A stretch of 64,000 nt of DNA from Stutzerimonas nitrititolerans. GTDB taxonomy: Bacteria > Pseudomonadota > Gammaproteobacteria > Pseudomonadales > Pseudomonadaceae. The notes beneath the pieces were generated by a model. The model was given only the letters and a program-made list of their open reading frames with translations, had not been told where the DNA came from and did not search any database. Every line of letters starts with the position of its first letter. Position 1 is the stretch's first letter. Of the stretch, positions 1 to 9,715 are shown one piece after another. The stretch is from contig NZ_RFFL01000018.1 of NCBI RefSeq assembly GCF_003696285.1, positions 28,365 to 92,364 of the forward strand, in the 5' to 3' direction. Position numbers and translations under genes: made by a program.

Positions 1-2
1 AC

Positions 3-452
3 CTGCTCGGCAAGGCGCGTTCCAGCTGCCCGACGATGCTCGACTACAAGATCGCCGCCGACAACGGCTCGATGTACAACACGCCGGCGACCTTCTCCTG
101 GTACCTGTCGGGCCTGGTCTTCGAGTGGCTCAAGGAGCAGGGCGGCGTCGAGGCGATGGAGCAGCGTAACCGGGCCAAGAAGGAGCTTCTCTACGGCTTC
201 ATCGACGCCAGCGACTTCTACACCAACCCGATCGCGGAGAACGCCCGGTCCTGGATGAACGTGCCGTTCCGTCTGGCGGACGAGCGCCTGGACAAGGCTT
301 TCCTGGCCGGTGCCGATGCGCGCGGCCTGCTCAACCTCAAGGGGCATCGCTCGGTCGGTGGCATGCGCGCCTCCATCTACAACGCGGTGGGCCTGGATGC
401 CGTCCAGGCGCTGGTCGCCTACATGGCCGAGTTCGAGAAGGAGCACGGCTGA
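3..452 (+). CDS. serC: Phosphoserine aminotransferase, C-terminal part (5' end outside window)
   Basis: This is the last ~149 residues of SerC, the PLP enzyme that converts 3-phosphohydroxypyruvate to phosphoserine and also serves pyridoxal phosphate synthesis. The frame is open from base 3, so the gene starts upstream of the window. The family's C-terminal signature [15 protein letters not shown] is intact; its His-Arg pair contacts the substrate phosphate of the partner subunit and the later Arg holds the carboxylate (known from E. coli SerC). The stop TGA overlaps the pheA start as ATGA, so the two are translationally coupled. It is a useful comparator for the divergent SerC paralogue at 57009-58109. 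Confidence 0.95.
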   Translation: MLGKARSSCPTMLDYKIAADNGSMYNTPATFSWYLSGLVFEWLKEQGGVEAMEQRNRAKKELLYGFIDASDFYTNPIAENARSWMNVPFRLADERLDKAFLAGADARGLLNLKGHRSVGGMRASIYNAVGLDAVQALVAYMAEFEKEHG

Positions 453-1549
453 TGAGCGAGGCTGACCAGCTCAAGGCCCTGCGCGTACGCATCGACAGTC
501 TGGACGAGCGGATTCTCGACCTGATCAGCGAGCGTGCCCGTTGTGCCCAGGAAGTGGCGCGGGTCAAGACCGCGTCGCTGGCCGAAGGCGAGGAGGCGGT
601 GTTCTACCGCCCCGAGCGTGAAGCCTGGGTGCTCAAGCACATCATGGAGCTGAACAAGGGGCCGCTGGACAACGAGGAAATGGCGCGCTTGTTCCGCGAA
701 ATCATGTCCTCCTGCCTGGCTCTGGAGCAGCCGCTGCGGGTCGCCTATCTCGGCCCGGAAGGCACCTTCTCGCAGGCAGCGGCGCTCAAGCATTTCGGTC
801 ATTCGGTGATCAGCAAGCCGATGGCGGCCATCGACGAGGTGTTCCGCGAGGTGGTCGCCGGTGCGGTGAACTTCGGCGTGGTGCCGGTGGAAAACTCCAC
901 CGAAGGCGCGGTCAACCACACGCTGGACAGCTTTCTCGAGCATGACATCGTCATCTGCGGCGAAGTCGAGCTGCGCATCCACCATCACCTGCTGGTGGGC
1001 GAGACGACCAAGACCGATCGCATCACGCGCATCTATTCCCACGCCCAGTCGCTGGCCCAATGCCGCAAGTGGCTGGACGCGCACTACCCCAACGTCGAGC
1101 GCGTGGCGGTATCGAGCAACGCCGACGCCGCCAAGCGAGTGAAGAGCGAGTGGAATTCGGCGGCCATCGCCGGTGACATGGCGGCGCAGCTGTATGGGCT
1201 GAGCAAGCTGGCCGAGAAGATCGAAGACCGCCCGGACAATTCCACGCGCTTTCTGATCATCGGCAGCCAGGAAGTGCCGCCGACCGGCGATGACAAGACC
1301 TCGATCATCGTTTCCATGCGCAACAAGCCGGGCGCGCTGCATGAGCTGCTGATGCCGTTCCACTCCAACGGCATCGACTTGACCCGGATCGAGACGCGGC
1401 CGTCGCGCAGTGGCAAGTGGACCTATGTGTTCTTCATCGACTGCATGGGCCATCACCAGGACCCGCTGATCAAGGACGTGCTGGAGAAGATCGGCCACGA
1501 AGCCGTGGCGCTCAAGGTGCTGGGTTCGTACCCGAAAGCCGTGCTGTAA
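452..1549 (+). CDS. pheA: Bifunctional chorismate mutase / prephenate dehydratase (P-protein)
   Basis: Makes phenylpyruvate from chorismate in two steps. The 365-residue protein has an N-terminal AroQ chorismate mutase helix bundle (about residues 1-90, RIDSLDERILDLISERA), a prephenate dehydratase domain (about 92-275, with YLGPEGTFSQAA and ENSTEGAVNHTLD) and a C-terminal ACT domain (about 280-360, NKPGALHELL) that binds phenylalanine in the family, giving feedback inhibition. Length and domain order are normal. The ATG overlaps the serC stop by four bases. A repeat-bearing spacer of about 165 bases separates it from hisC. Confidence 0.97.
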   Translation: MSEADQLKALRVRIDSLDERILDLISERARCAQEVARVKTASLAEGEEAVFYRPEREAWVLKHIMELNKGPLDNEEMARLFREIMSSCLALEQPLRVAYLGPEGTFSQAAALKHFGHSVISKPMAAIDEVFREVVAGAVNFGVVPVENSTEGAVNHTLDSFLEHDIVICGEVELRIHHHLLVGETTKTDRITRIYSHAQSLAQCRKWLDAHYPNVERVAVSSNADAAKRVKSEWNSAAIAGDMAAQLYGLSKLAEKIEDRPDNSTRFLIIGSQEVPPTGDDKTSIIVSMRNKPGALHELLMPFHSNGIDLTRIETRPSRSGKWTYVFFIDCMGHHQDPLIKDVLEKIGHEAVALKVLGSYPKAVL

Positions 1550-1559
1550 GTACGGCTTT

Positions 1560-1682
1560 GGCTGGAGGCTTGAGGCTGAAGGCTCGACGATAAGTATGGT
1601 GCGCTGTTGAAAGCAGGCGTGCCGATGAACATGAAGGTGGGCGAGGAGGCTGATCGTCCAGCCTCAAGCCTACAGCCTCAAG
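1560..1682. repeat. Inverted-repeat element, GGCTGGAGGCT family, copy 1
   Basis: Left arm GGCTGGAGGCTTGAGGCTGA (from 1560) and right arm TCGTCCAGCCTCAAGCC (from 1655) are inverted relative to each other and built from 7-base units GGCTGAA/GGCTGGA. It fills most of the pheA-hisC gap. Two related copies lie at 17187-17257 and 44108-44187, also in short gaps between co-directional genes. No ORF inside. The transcript could fold into a long stem that is a partial processing or termination point, but that is inference. Confidence 0.7.
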
Positions 1683-1715
1683 CGCCGGCTCAGCCGGCTG
1701 TGAGTGGAGCTGAAC

Positions 1716-2825
1716 ATGAGTGCTGATTTCCTCACCCTGGCCGTACCAGGCGTACAGAAACTGTCCCCCTACGTCACCGGCAAGCCGATCGACGAGCTGG
1801 CGCGCGAGCTGGGCATCGAGCCGGCGCGGATCATCAAGCTGGCCAGCAACGAGAATCCGCTGGGCCCGAACCCCAGGGTGCTGGAGGCCATTCGCGGCGA
1901 GCTGTCCGAGTTGACCCGCTATCCCGACGGCAGCGGCTTCCGGCTGAAGGCCAAGCTGGCCGAGCGCTTCGGCCTGAAGTCCGAACAGATCACCCTGGGC
2001 AATGGCTCCAACGACATCATCGACCTGGTCGCCCGCTGCTGGCTGGCGCCGGGCCGTAACGCGGTATTCAGCGCACATGCCTTTGCGGCCTATCCGCTTT
2101 GCACTCAGGCCGCGGGTGCCGAAAGCCGCGTGGTGCCGGCCGTCGACTATGGTCACGACCTGGACGGCATGCTCGAGGCCATCGACGAGCAGACCGCTGT
2201 GGTCTTCATCGCCAACCCGAACAACCCCACGGGAACCTGGCTCGGCGCTCAGGCACTGGAGAGCTTCCTCGACCGTGTCCCCGAGCGTGTGCTGGTGGTG
2301 CTGGACGAGGCCTATATCGAATTCACCGAAGGCGACGAACTGCCCAACGGCCTGAACTACCTGGATCGCTATCCCAACCTGCTGGTTTCGCGCACGCTGT
2401 GCAAGGCCTACGGCCTGGCGGGGCTGCGGGTCGGTTACTCCGCCTCGTCGCCGCAGATTGCCGATGTGCTCAACCGGGTGCGCCAACCGTTCAACGTCAA
2501 CAGCCTCGCGCTGGTGGCGGCCTGCGCCGCGCTGGATGACGAGCAGTATCTGGCTGAAGGGCGGCGGGTGAATCGCGCCGGTATGGCGCAGCTGGAGCAG
2601 GGGCTGGCCGAGCTGAGGCTGAAGTGGATTCCTTCGCGGGGCAATTTCCTGGCAGTCGATCTGGGGCGCGATGCGGCGCCTATCAATGCCGGACTGCTGC
2701 GCGAGGGCGTCATCGTCCGGCCGATTGCCGGCTACGGCATGCCGACCTTCCTGCGCGTGTCCATCGGCACCGAGCAGGAGAATGCCCGCTTCCTCGAGGC
2801 CTTGCGCGTAGTGCTCGATCAGTGA
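1716..2825 (+). CDS. hisC: Histidinol-phosphate aminotransferase (HisC2 type, in aromatic operon)
   Basis: Class-II PLP aminotransferase of 369 residues. The motifs are SNENPLGPNP, ANPNNPTGTW, the LDEAYIEF strand with the cofactor Asp/Tyr, and the PLP lysine in SRTLCKAYGLAGLRVGY (K230). It sits in the aromatic operon rather than with his genes. In pseudomonads this copy is thought to serve histidine and also transaminate aromatic keto acids; that breadth is family knowledge. I prefer ATG at 1716, with GGAG six bases upstream, over GTG at 1704. The stop overlaps the next start as GTGA. Confidence 0.95.
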   Translation: MSADFLTLAVPGVQKLSPYVTGKPIDELARELGIEPARIIKLASNENPLGPNPRVLEAIRGELSELTRYPDGSGFRLKAKLAERFGLKSEQITLGNGSNDIIDLVARCWLAPGRNAVFSAHAFAAYPLCTQAAGAESRVVPAVDYGHDLDGMLEAIDEQTAVVFIANPNNPTGTWLGAQALESFLDRVPERVLVVLDEAYIEFTEGDELPNGLNYLDRYPNLLVSRTLCKAYGLAGLRVGYSASSPQIADVLNRVRQPFNVNSLALVAACAALDDEQYLAEGRRVNRAGMAQLEQGLAELRLKWIPSRGNFLAVDLGRDAAPINAGLLREGVIVRPIAGYGMPTFLRVSIGTEQENARFLEALRVVLDQ

Positions 2826-5065
2826 CCCACGACATCAGCTTGCAACAGCAGAAACCTATCATTGATCGCCTGGTGGTGATCGGGCTTGGCCTGATCGGCG
2901 GCTCGTTCGCCAAGGGCCTGCGCGAATCGGGATTGTGCCGAGAGGTCGTGGGTTTCGATCCGAATGCCGACAGTCGCGTGCTGGCCGTGGAGCTGGGGGT
3001 CGTGGATCGCTGCGTCGATACCCTGGAAGAAGCCTGTCGTGATGCCTGTGTGATCCAGCTGGCGGCACCGATCCTGGCGATGGAGACGCTGCTCGAACAG
3101 CTGTCGCGGCTGGAGCTGGGCGATGCGGTGCTGACCGACGTCGGCAGCGCCAAGGGCAATCTGGTGCGTTGTGCGACCCGTGCGTTCGGTGGCATGCCGG
3201 CGCGCTTCGTGCCCGGGCATCCCATCGCCGGCTCGGAGCGAAGCGGTATCACCGCCGCCGACGGCTCGCTCTTTCGTCGGCACAAGGTGATTCTGACGCC
3301 CGTGCACGGCACGGATTCGCAGGCGCTGGCACTGGTCGACCGGCTGTGGACGGCGCTGGGTGCGGATGTCGAGCATATGGACGTCGATCATCATGACGAG
3401 GTGCTGGCGGCGACCAGCCATCTGCCGCATCTGCTGGCCTTCGGCTTGGTGGATTCGCTGGCCAAACGGCATGAGAACCTGGAGATATTCCGCTACGCCG
3501 CTGGCGGCTTTCGCGACTTCACGCGGATAGCCGGCAGTGATCCGGTGATGTGGCACGACATCTTCCTGGCCAATCGTGATGCAGTGCTGGCTACCCTGGA
3601 TGATTTTCGTACCGACCTCGATGCCTTGCGCGCCGCGGTCGATGAAGGAGACGGGCATAAACTGCTGGGCGTATTCACGCGCGCCAGGGCGGCCCGGGAA
3701 CATTTCAGCAAAATACTGGCTCGCAGAGCCTATGTGGACGTTATGCATTCCAATGACCTGATCTTCCTCGCCAACCCTGGCGGCAGCCTGACTGGCCAGT
3801 TGCGTGTGCCAGGCGACAAATCCATTTCCCACCGCTCGATCATGCTCGGCTCGCTGGCCGAGGGCACCACTGAAGTCGAGGGTTTCCTCGAGGGCGAAGA
3901 TGCGCTGGCCACCATCCAGGCCTTCCGCGACATGGGCGTGGTCATCGAGGGACCGCACCAGGGCCGCGTGACCGTGCATGGTGTCGGCTTGCACGGCCTG
4001 CAGGCCCCGCCCGGGCCGATCTACCTGGGCAACTCCGGCACTTCCATGCGTCTGCTGGCCGGCCTGCTCGCGGCGCAGCCGTTCGATACCACCCTGAGTG
4101 GCGACGCCTCGCTCACCAAGCGGCCGATGAATCGCGTCGCCAAGCCACTGCGCGAGATGGGCGCAGTGATCGAAACCGCTGCCGAGGGCCGTCCGCCGCT
4201 GACCATTCGCGGCGGGCAGAAGCTGTCCGGCATGCATTACGACATGCCGATGGCCAGCGCCCAGGTCAAGTCATGCCTGTTGCTGGCGGGGCTTTATGCG
4301 GCCGGCCAGACTTCCGTGACCGAGCCGGCGCCCACGCGTGATCATACCGAGCGGATGCTGCAGGGCTTCGGCTACCCGGTCCGGGTCGAAGGCAGCACGG
4401 CGACCGTCGAGCCGGGCTACAAGCTGAACGCCGCTCAGATCGAAGTGCCGGCGGACATTTCCTCAGCCGCCTTCTTCATGGTCGCCGCCAGCATCGCCGA
4501 AGGCTCGGACGTCACCCTGGAACACGTGGGCATCAATCCGACGCGCACCGGCGTGATCGATATCCTCAAGCTGATGGGTGCCGATATCGAGCTGTCCAAC
4601 CAGCGCGAGGTGGGCGGTGAGCCGGTCGCCGACATTCGTGTGCGGGCTGCGCAGCTCAAGGGCATCGAGATTCCCGAGGCGCTGGTGCCGCTGGCCATCG
4701 ATGAATTCCCGGTGCTGTTCGTGGCGGCGGCTTGCGCACAGGGGCGTACCGTCCTGCGTGGCGCCGAGGAACTGCGGGTCAAGGAATCGGATCGTATCCA
4801 GGTGATGGCCGATGGGCTGCAGACCCTGGGCGTCAAGGCTGAGCCGACGCCCGACGGCATCGTCATCGAGGGCGGCCCCATGGGGGGTGGTGAAGTCTGG
4901 GCGCATGGCGATCATCGCATCGCCATGTCGTTCAGCGTGGCCGGGTTGCGCGCCAGTGCGCCGATCCGCATTCACGATTGCGCCAACGTCGCGACCTCGT
5001 TCCCCAACTTCCTGGCGTTGGCCGAGCGTGCAGGCATGCGTGTTTCCGTGGAGGGCGCTTCATGA
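2822..5065 (+). CDS. tyrA-aroA: Fused cyclohexadienyl (prephenate) dehydrogenase / EPSP synthase (TyrA-AroA)
   Basis: A 747-residue fusion. Residues ~1-300 are a TyrA-type dehydrogenase with an NAD-binding GLGLIGG near residue 21 and [11 protein letters not shown]; this oxidises prephenate and/or arogenate toward tyrosine. From about residue 308 it is a complete AroA domain ([42 protein letters not shown]), making 5-enolpyruvylshikimate-3-phosphate. The frame is continuous with no stop between the parts. A GTG start at 2822 overlaps the hisC stop and gives a sensible dehydrogenase N-terminus ([11 protein letters not shown]). The same fusion is known in pseudomonads. The stop overlaps the cmk ATG by four bases. 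Confidence 0.95.
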   Translation: MTHDISLQQQKPIIDRLVVIGLGLIGGSFAKGLRESGLCREVVGFDPNADSRVLAVELGVVDRCVDTLEEACRDACVIQLAAPILAMETLLEQLSRLELGDAVLTDVGSAKGNLVRCATRAFGGMPARFVPGHPIAGSERSGITAADGSLFRRHKVILTPVHGTDSQALALVDRLWTALGADVEHMDVDHHDEVLAATSHLPHLLAFGLVDSLAKRHENLEIFRYAAGGFRDFTRIAGSDPVMWHDIFLANRDAVLATLDDFRTDLDALRAAVDEGDGHKLLGVFTRARAAREHFSKILARRAYVDVMHSNDLIFLANPGGSLTGQLRVPGDKSISHRSIMLGSLAEGTTEVEGFLEGEDALATIQAFRDMGVVIEGPHQGRVTVHGVGLHGLQAPPGPIYLGNSGTSMRLLAGLLAAQPFDTTLSGDASLTKRPMNRVAKPLREMGAVIETAAEGRPPLTIRGGQKLSGMHYDMPMASAQVKSCLLLAGLYAAGQTSVTEPAPTRDHTERMLQGFGYPVRVEGSTATVEPGYKLNAAQIEVPADISSAAFFMVAASIAEGSDVTLEHVGINPTRTGVIDILKLMGADIELSNQREVGGEPVADIRVRAAQLKGIEIPEALVPLAIDEFPVLFVAAACAQGRTVLRGAEELRVKESDRIQVMADGLQTLGVKAEPTPDGIVIEGGPMGGGEVWAHGDHRIAMSFSVAGLRASAPIRIHDCANVATSFPNFLALAERAGMRVSVEGAS

Positions 5066-5748
5066 TCAGCCAGATTCCGGTCGTTACCATCGATGGACCG
5101 AGTGGCTCCGGCAAGGGCACGGTCGCGGCATTGCTCGCGGCGAAGCTGGGCTGGAAGTTTCTCGATTCCGGGGCGCTGTACCGGTTGCTCGCCTTTGCTG
5201 CGCGCAACCATGGGGTCGATCTCACCAATGAGGAAGCCCTCAAGGTGCTGGCCGCTCACCTGGATGTGCAGTTCGATACCGCCGAGAGCGGTCAGGGCAT
5301 GTGCATCGTGCTGGAAGGCGAGGACGTCACCGAGGCGATACGCAACGAGGTCGTCGGTGCCGGAGCCTCCCAGGTCGCAGCCTTGCCGGCGGTGCGCGAG
5401 GCCCTGCTGCAACGGCAGAAGGCCTTTCGTGAGGCGCCCGGGCTGGTAGCCGATGGTCGCGACATGGGTACGGTGGTTTTCCCCGATGCTACGCTGAAGA
5501 TATTCCTCACCGCCAGCGCCGAAGAAAGGGCGCGCAGACGTTACCTGCAGTTGAAGGCCAAGGGTGATGATGTTAATCTCGCGAGTCTTCTCGATGAGAT
5601 ACGGGCGCGCGATGAGCGCGATACCCAACGCGCGGTGGCGCCGCTGAAGCCGGCAGACGATGCCATACAGCTGGATTCCACGGCGTTGTCCATCGAGCAG
5701 GTGCTAGGACAGATTCTGAGCGAGGTCGCCGAGCGCGATCTCGCCTGA
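5062..5748 (+). CDS. cmk: Cytidylate kinase
   Basis: Phosphorylates CMP/dCMP. The 228-residue protein opens with the P-loop GPSGSGKGT (residues ~12-20), carries [10 protein letters not shown] for CMP binding and the [13 protein letters not shown] segment typical of Cmk, plus the lid-region Arg motif [10 protein letters not shown]. The ATG at 5062 overlaps the aroA stop (ATGA), so cmk closes the operon. Length is normal for the family. Confidence 0.96.
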   Translation: MISQIPVVTIDGPSGSGKGTVAALLAAKLGWKFLDSGALYRLLAFAARNHGVDLTNEEALKVLAAHLDVQFDTAESGQGMCIVLEGEDVTEAIRNEVVGAGASQVAALPAVREALLQRQKAFREAPGLVADGRDMGTVVFPDATLKIFLTASAEERARRRYLQLKAKGDDVNLASLLDEIRARDERDTQRAVAPLKPADDAIQLDSTALSIEQVLGQILSEVAERDLA

Positions 5749-5799
5749 TGAGCGGGCGTCGAGAGGCGCCCAGCAGCCCTCGAGGCTGCCAACAAGGAG

Positions 5800-5840
5800 G
5801 CATGTGGGAGACCAGATCCAGTCCCGCAGGCCTTTTTTTA
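5800..5840 (+). terminator. Terminator or attenuator-like hairpin between cmk and rpsA
   Basis: The arm at 5800-5809 pairs with 5822-5831 (eight of ten positions, one of the rest a possible G-U), followed at once by CTTTTTTTAT. This is the pattern of an intrinsic terminator and would end the serC-cmk transcript. It lies only ~70 bases ahead of the rpsA start, so it could also be a leader structure affecting rpsA. Confidence 0.5.
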
Positions 5841-5911
5841 TATGAATGAACCCACGTTATCTGGGGCGTGGAGATAGGGCGGATCCTCGCCCGAAAACAG
5901 CAGGAATAAAC

Positions 5912-7597
5912 ATGAGCGAAAGCTTTGCAGAACTTTTTGAAGAAAGCCTGAAATCCCTCGACATGCAGCCGGGCGCCATCATCACCGGCATCGTGGTCGA
6001 CATCGATGGTGACTGGGTCACCGTCCATGCCGGTCTGAAGTCCGAGGGCGTCATCCCGGTCGAGCAGTTCTACAACGAGCAGGGCGAGCTGACCATCAGC
6101 GTGGGTGACGAAGTTCACGTTGCGCTGGACGCGGTTGAAGATGGCTTCGGTGAGACCAAGCTGTCCCGCGAGAAAGCCAAGCGTGCCGAGTGCTGGATCG
6201 TTCTGGAAGCAGCTTTCGCCGCTGAGGAAGTGGTCAAGGGCGTTATCAACGGTAAGGTTAAGGGCGGCTTCACTGTCGACGTTAACGGCATCCGTGCGTT
6301 CCTGCCAGGTTCCCTGGTCGATGTCCGTCCGGTGCGTGATACCACTCACCTGGAAGGCAAGGAACTCGAGTTCAAGGTCATCAAGCTGGACCAGAAGCGC
6401 AACAACGTTGTCGTTTCCCGTCGTAGCGTCCTCGAAGCCGAGAACAGCGCCGAGCGCGAAGCGCTGCTGGAATCGCTGCAGGAAGGCCAGCAGGTCAAGG
6501 GTATCGTCAAGAACCTCACCGACTACGGCGCATTCGTCGACCTGGGCGGCGTGGACGGCCTGCTGCACATCACCGACATGGCCTGGAAGCGCATCAAGCA
6601 TCCTTCCGAGATCGTCAACGTTGGCGACGAGATCGACGTCAAGGTGCTGAAGTTCGACCGCGAGCGCAACCGCGTCTCCCTGGGTCTGAAGCAGCTGGGC
6701 GAAGACCCATGGGTTGCCATCAAGGCCCGTTACCCGGAAAACACCCGCGTCATGGCCCGCGTCACCAACCTCACCGACTACGGCTGCTTCGCCGAGCTGG
6801 AAGAGGGTGTCGAAGGTCTGGTGCACGTTTCCGAAATGGACTGGACCAACAAGAACATCCACCCGTCGAAGGTCGTACAGGTCGGCGACGAAGTGGAAGT
6901 CATGGTTCTGGACATCGACGAAGAGCGTCGTCGTATCTCCCTGGGCATCAAGCAGTGCAAGTCCAACCCATGGGAAGACTTCTCTGGCCAGTTCAACAAG
7001 GGCGACCGCATCTCCGGCACCATCAAGTCGATTACCGATTTCGGTATCTTCATCGGTCTGGACGGCGGCATCGACGGTCTGGTTCACCTGTCCGACATCT
7101 CCTGGAACGAAGCTGGCGAAGAAGCCGTGCGTCGCTTCAAGAAGGGCGACGAGCTGGATACCGTCATCCTGTCGGTCGATCCGGAGCGTGAGCGCATCTC
7201 TCTGGGCATCAAGCAGCTGGAAGACGATCCGTTCTCCAACTACGCCGCCGTCAATGACAAGGGCAGCATCGTTCGCGGTACCGTGAAAGAAGTTGACGCC
7301 AAAGGCGCCATCATCGATCTGGGCAACGATATCGAAGCCACGCTGAAAGCGTCCGAAATCAGCCGTGATCGCGTCGAAGACGCGCGCAACGTGCTGAAGG
7401 AAGGCGACGAAGTCGAAGCCAAGATCATCAGCATCGACCGCAAGAGCCGCGTCATCAGCCTGTCCATCAAGTCGAAAGACGTCGAGGACGAAAAAGACGC
7501 AATCAAGGAACTGCGCTCCAAGCAGGACGTAGAGCCTTCCGCCGGCCCGACCACCATTGGTGATCTGATCCGCGCGCAGATGGAAAACCAGAACTGA
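5912..7597 (+). CDS. rpsA: 30S ribosomal protein S1
   Basis: A 561-residue protein with six S1 RNA-binding repeats (roughly 21-87, 105-171, 192-260, 277-347, 364-434, 451-520), seen as recurring blocks such as [18 protein letters not shown] and [20 protein letters not shown]1 recruits mRNA to the 30S subunit. The start [13 protein letters not shown] follows CAGGAATAAAC; an upstream in-frame ATG at 5846 would add an unusual Arg-rich leader and is rejected. Codon use is markedly biased, as in highly expressed genes. A good terminator follows. No ihfB gene is found downstream, unlike the order I recall from other pseudomonads. Confidence 0.98.
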   Translation: MSESFAELFEESLKSLDMQPGAIITGIVVDIDGDWVTVHAGLKSEGVIPVEQFYNEQGELTISVGDEVHVALDAVEDGFGETKLSREKAKRAECWIVLEAAFAAEEVVKGVINGKVKGGFTVDVNGIRAFLPGSLVDVRPVRDTTHLEGKELEFKVIKLDQKRNNVVVSRRSVLEAENSAEREALLESLQEGQQVKGIVKNLTDYGAFVDLGGVDGLLHITDMAWKRIKHPSEIVNVGDEIDVKVLKFDRERNRVSLGLKQLGEDPWVAIKARYPENTRVMARVTNLTDYGCFAELEEGVEGLVHVSEMDWTNKNIHPSKVVQVGDEVEVMVLDIDEERRRISLGIKQCKSNPWEDFSGQFNKGDRISGTIKSITDFGIFIGLDGGIDGLVHLSDISWNEAGEEAVRRFKKGDELDTVILSVDPERERISLGIKQLEDDPFSNYAAVNDKGSIVRGTVKEVDAKGAIIDLGNDIEATLKASEISRDRVEDARNVLKEGDEVEAKIISIDRKSRVISLSIKSKDVEDEKDAIKELRSKQDVEPSAGPTTIGDLIRAQMENQN

Positions 7598-7613
7598 GTT
7601 CGGTGATCCACTG

Positions 7614-7642
7614 AAAAAGGGCGACTTCGGTCGCCCTTTTTT
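7614..7642 (+). terminator. Rho-independent terminator of rpsA
   Basis: Stem AAAGGGCGAC / GTCGCCCTTT with a TTCG tetraloop and a run of six T bases, 17 bases after the rpsA stop codon. Confidence 0.93.
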
Positions 7643-7680
7643 GTGCCTGGGATTTCTTGCAGGCGCAGTGGCCTGGCTTA

Positions 7681-7730
7681 GGGTCTGTTCCCGTTTCGTA
7701 CGCGGAGTGCGACGAAACGGGAGCAGACCC
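7681..7730. repeat. TA-flanked inverted-repeat element (short copy, MITE-like)
   Basis: GGGTCTGTTCCCGTTTCGT and its near-exact inverted copy ACGAAACGGGAGCAGACCC are separated by about a dozen bases, with TA directly at both outer ends (7679-7680, 7731-7732). It is the minimal form of a family also seen at 9420-9682, 30682-30802, 48803-48837 and, degraded, near 60470-60625. The right-hand TA plus the first G of the element forms the TAG stop of the marR-type gene on the minus strand. It codes for nothing. Confidence 0.8.
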
Positions 7731-8173
7731 TAGTTGCGGTGGGCGAGGTTGGTCAGGGCCTGATTGACCGCCAGCCAGCCGCTGACGGCTTCTTCGCCCG
7801 CCTCGTTGAATGCCTTCTCGATAAGGCGTATCTGTTCCCGGCGCAGCGCCTGTTCAAGTTTTGCGCCTTCCCTGGTGAAGCGCAGCATGCGTTTGCGCTT
7901 GTCGTCCTCGGCAGTGAGGCTCTCCACCAGATGCATCTCGATGAGTTGGCGCAGCGGGGTGTTCAGCGCCTGTTTGCTGACCCCCAGGTAGCCAAGCAAC
8001 TGCTTGACGCTCAGGTCGGGATAGCTGGCGATGAAGAACAGGATGCGGTGGTGTACGCGGGACAGACCACGGCGCGCGAGCATTTCGTCTGGCTTGGCGG
8101 TGAACGCCTGGTAGCCGAGAAAGAAACGCTCCATGATCAGACGCTGATCGCTGCTTTTTTTTAGGTCAGGCAT
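7730..8173 (-). CDS. MarR-family transcriptional regulator
   Basis: A 147-residue protein with a winged-helix core (VHHRILFFIASYPDLSVKQLLGYLGVSKQALNTPLRQLIE written in pieces: the recognition-helix region is GVSKQALNTPLRQL) and the DDKRKRMLRFTREG wing, then a long C-terminal dimer helix. MarR proteins are ligand-responsive repressors or activators. It is divergent from the aminotransferase at 8254 with an 80-base gap, so that gene is the likely target. Its TAG stop is contributed by the adjacent inverted-repeat element. Confidence 0.88.
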   Translation of the reverse strand: MPDLKKSSDQRLIMERFFLGYQAFTAKPDEMLARRGLSRVHHRILFFIASYPDLSVKQLLGYLGVSKQALNTPLRQLIEMHLVESLTAEDDKRKRMLRFTREGAKLEQALRREQIRLIEKAFNEAGEEAVSGWLAVNQALTNLAHRN

Positions 8174-8253
8174 ATTGACGTATTTGTTGGAGTGAGCGTA
8201 ATTTCGGTCAAGTAGTTTGACTTATTTCTCTCGCCTTCGCATCCGGTACTCCA

Positions 8254-9420
8254 ATGGCCTTCTCCGAACGCATCGACCGCCTGAAAAGCTCGCTCATTCG
8301 TGAAATTCTCGCTGCGGCGCAGCGCCCCGAGGTGATGTCATTTGCCGGCGGCTTGCCGGCTGCGGCGATGCTGCCCCATGCCGAGTGGGCGGATATGCCG
8401 GTGGACATGGGGCAATACGGGATGAGCGAGGGCGAGCCGGCACTGCGCGAAGCCATCGCCGCCGAGGCACGCGAGCGAGGCGTACCCTGCAGTGCGGAGC
8501 AGGTACTGATCGTCAGCGGCTCGCAGCAGACGCTCGATCTGGCGGCCAAGCTGTTCATCGATCCGGGTACCGAAGTGCTGCTCGAGGCACCGACCTACCT
8601 GGCGGCGTTGCAGGCGTTCCAGCTGTTTGGTGCCGATTGCCTGGCTGTGCCGCAAGAGGACGATGGTCCGCAGTTGCAAGCCTTGCGCGAGCGACTGGCG
8701 CATCACAGGCCGGCCTTCGCCTATCTGATCCCGACGTTTCAGAATCCGTCCGGGGTGCGTTACAGCGAAGAGAAGCGCGATGCCGTGGCGGCCCTGCTCG
8801 ACGAGTTCGACGTAACCCTGATCGAGGACGAGCCCTACCGCGAGCTGGTTTTCGATGATGAACTCGCACGGCCTATTGCAGGCCGCTCGCGAAGCGCCAG
8901 CTGGATCTATACCGGCACGGTGTCCAAGACGCTGATGCCGGGGCTACGCGTCGGTTACCTGATCGCAACGCCCGACCTGTTTCCCTATCTGCTGCGCCTG
9001 AAACAGTCGGCAGATCTGCATACCAACCGTGTTGGCCAGTGGCAGGCCCTGCAGTGGCTGGGCAGTGAGCGTTACCGCGAGCACCTGGCTGAACTGCGCA
9101 GCTTCTACCGGCTACGTCGTGATGCCATGCAGGCAGCGCTGAGCGAGCATTTCGCCGACCTTGCCCAGTGGCAGCTTCCCCAGGGTGGCTTGTTCTTCTG
9201 GTTGAAATTGAATCAGCCGGTGGATACGCGCACGCTGCTCGAACCTGCGCTGGCAGAAGATGTGGTGTTCATGCCTGGCGAACCCTTTTTCATGAATCCT
9301 GACTGCAACCTCGGCTATTTGCGGCTTAACTTCAGCCACGTGGCACCGGAGCGGCTGGCTGAAGGGATACGCCGCCTGGCAGCTGTGGTTCGTCAGGCAA
9401 CTACCGCCGAAGCGGCCTAG
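8254..9420 (+). CDS. PLP-dependent class I/II aminotransferase (LysN / 2-aminoadipate transaminase-like)
   Basis: A 388-residue fold-type I aminotransferase without a GntR domain. It shows MSFAGGLPAA, YGMSEGEPALREAIA, FQNPSGVRYS, IEDEPYRELVF and the cofactor lysine in TVSKTLMPGLRVGYL. The group includes 2-aminoadipate, valine and aromatic transaminases; the substrate cannot be read from sequence. It is divergent from a MarR regulator. The last codon GCC is followed by TAG whose G is the first base of an inverted-repeat element, so the natural stop may have been TAA or TAG before insertion. Confidence 0.88.
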   Translation: MAFSERIDRLKSSLIREILAAAQRPEVMSFAGGLPAAAMLPHAEWADMPVDMGQYGMSEGEPALREAIAAEARERGVPCSAEQVLIVSGSQQTLDLAAKLFIDPGTEVLLEAPTYLAALQAFQLFGADCLAVPQEDDGPQLQALRERLAHHRPAFAYLIPTFQNPSGVRYSEEKRDAVAALLDEFDVTLIEDEPYRELVFDDELARPIAGRSRSASWIYTGTVSKTLMPGLRVGYLIATPDLFPYLLRLKQSADLHTNRVGQWQALQWLGSERYREHLAELRSFYRLRRDAMQAALSEHFADLAQWQLPQGGLFFWLKLNQPVDTRTLLEPALAEDVVFMPGEPFFMNPDCNLGYLRLNFSHVAPERLAEGIRRLAAVVRQATTAEAA

Positions 9421-9682
9421 GGTCTGTTGCCATTTCGTGCGCGGGCGCGCCGGCGCCTGTTTTTACGCGAGGCAAGGCACGAGAAGCGAAGTTTGGTTGT
9501 TCCAAATAAGCGACGAGTAACCGCATCGCGTAAAAACAGGCCCGGCCCTTCGGGTTGCGCGGGAAATGGCGCCAGCTGTCGTTGTAGGACTTGGCAAGGG
9601 AGTGACCATTGCCTGCGTCCTACGCCTAACTTGGCGCCATTTCTCGCTGCAACGCGGCTCGCGACGAAACGGCAACAGACCC
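9420..9682. mobile_element. MITE-like element with ~20-bp terminal inverted repeats (long copy)
   Basis: The left end GGGTCTGTTGCCATTTCGT and the right end ACGAAACGGCAACAGACCC are inverted repeats differing at about one position, bounding ~263 bp with no ORF of its own. Internal inverted segments (GCGTAAAAACAGG near 9527 against CCTGTTTTTACGCG near 9456; GGCGCCA at 9569 and TGGCGCCA at 9633) suggest nested folding. The left flank is TA; the right flank is TC, so a target duplication is degraded here. It occupies the whole space between the aminotransferase and the GST gene. Confidence 0.75.
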
Positions 9683-9715
9683 TCGCTTCGACATGCATTC
9701 ATAGGGGTGAATGAA

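Noticed and set aside
3..452. Treating the SerC stub and the SerC-like gene at 57 kb as a simple duplication
   Set aside because: The distant copy differs at substrate-binding positions and in context, so it is an old paralogue rather than a copy of the same gene.
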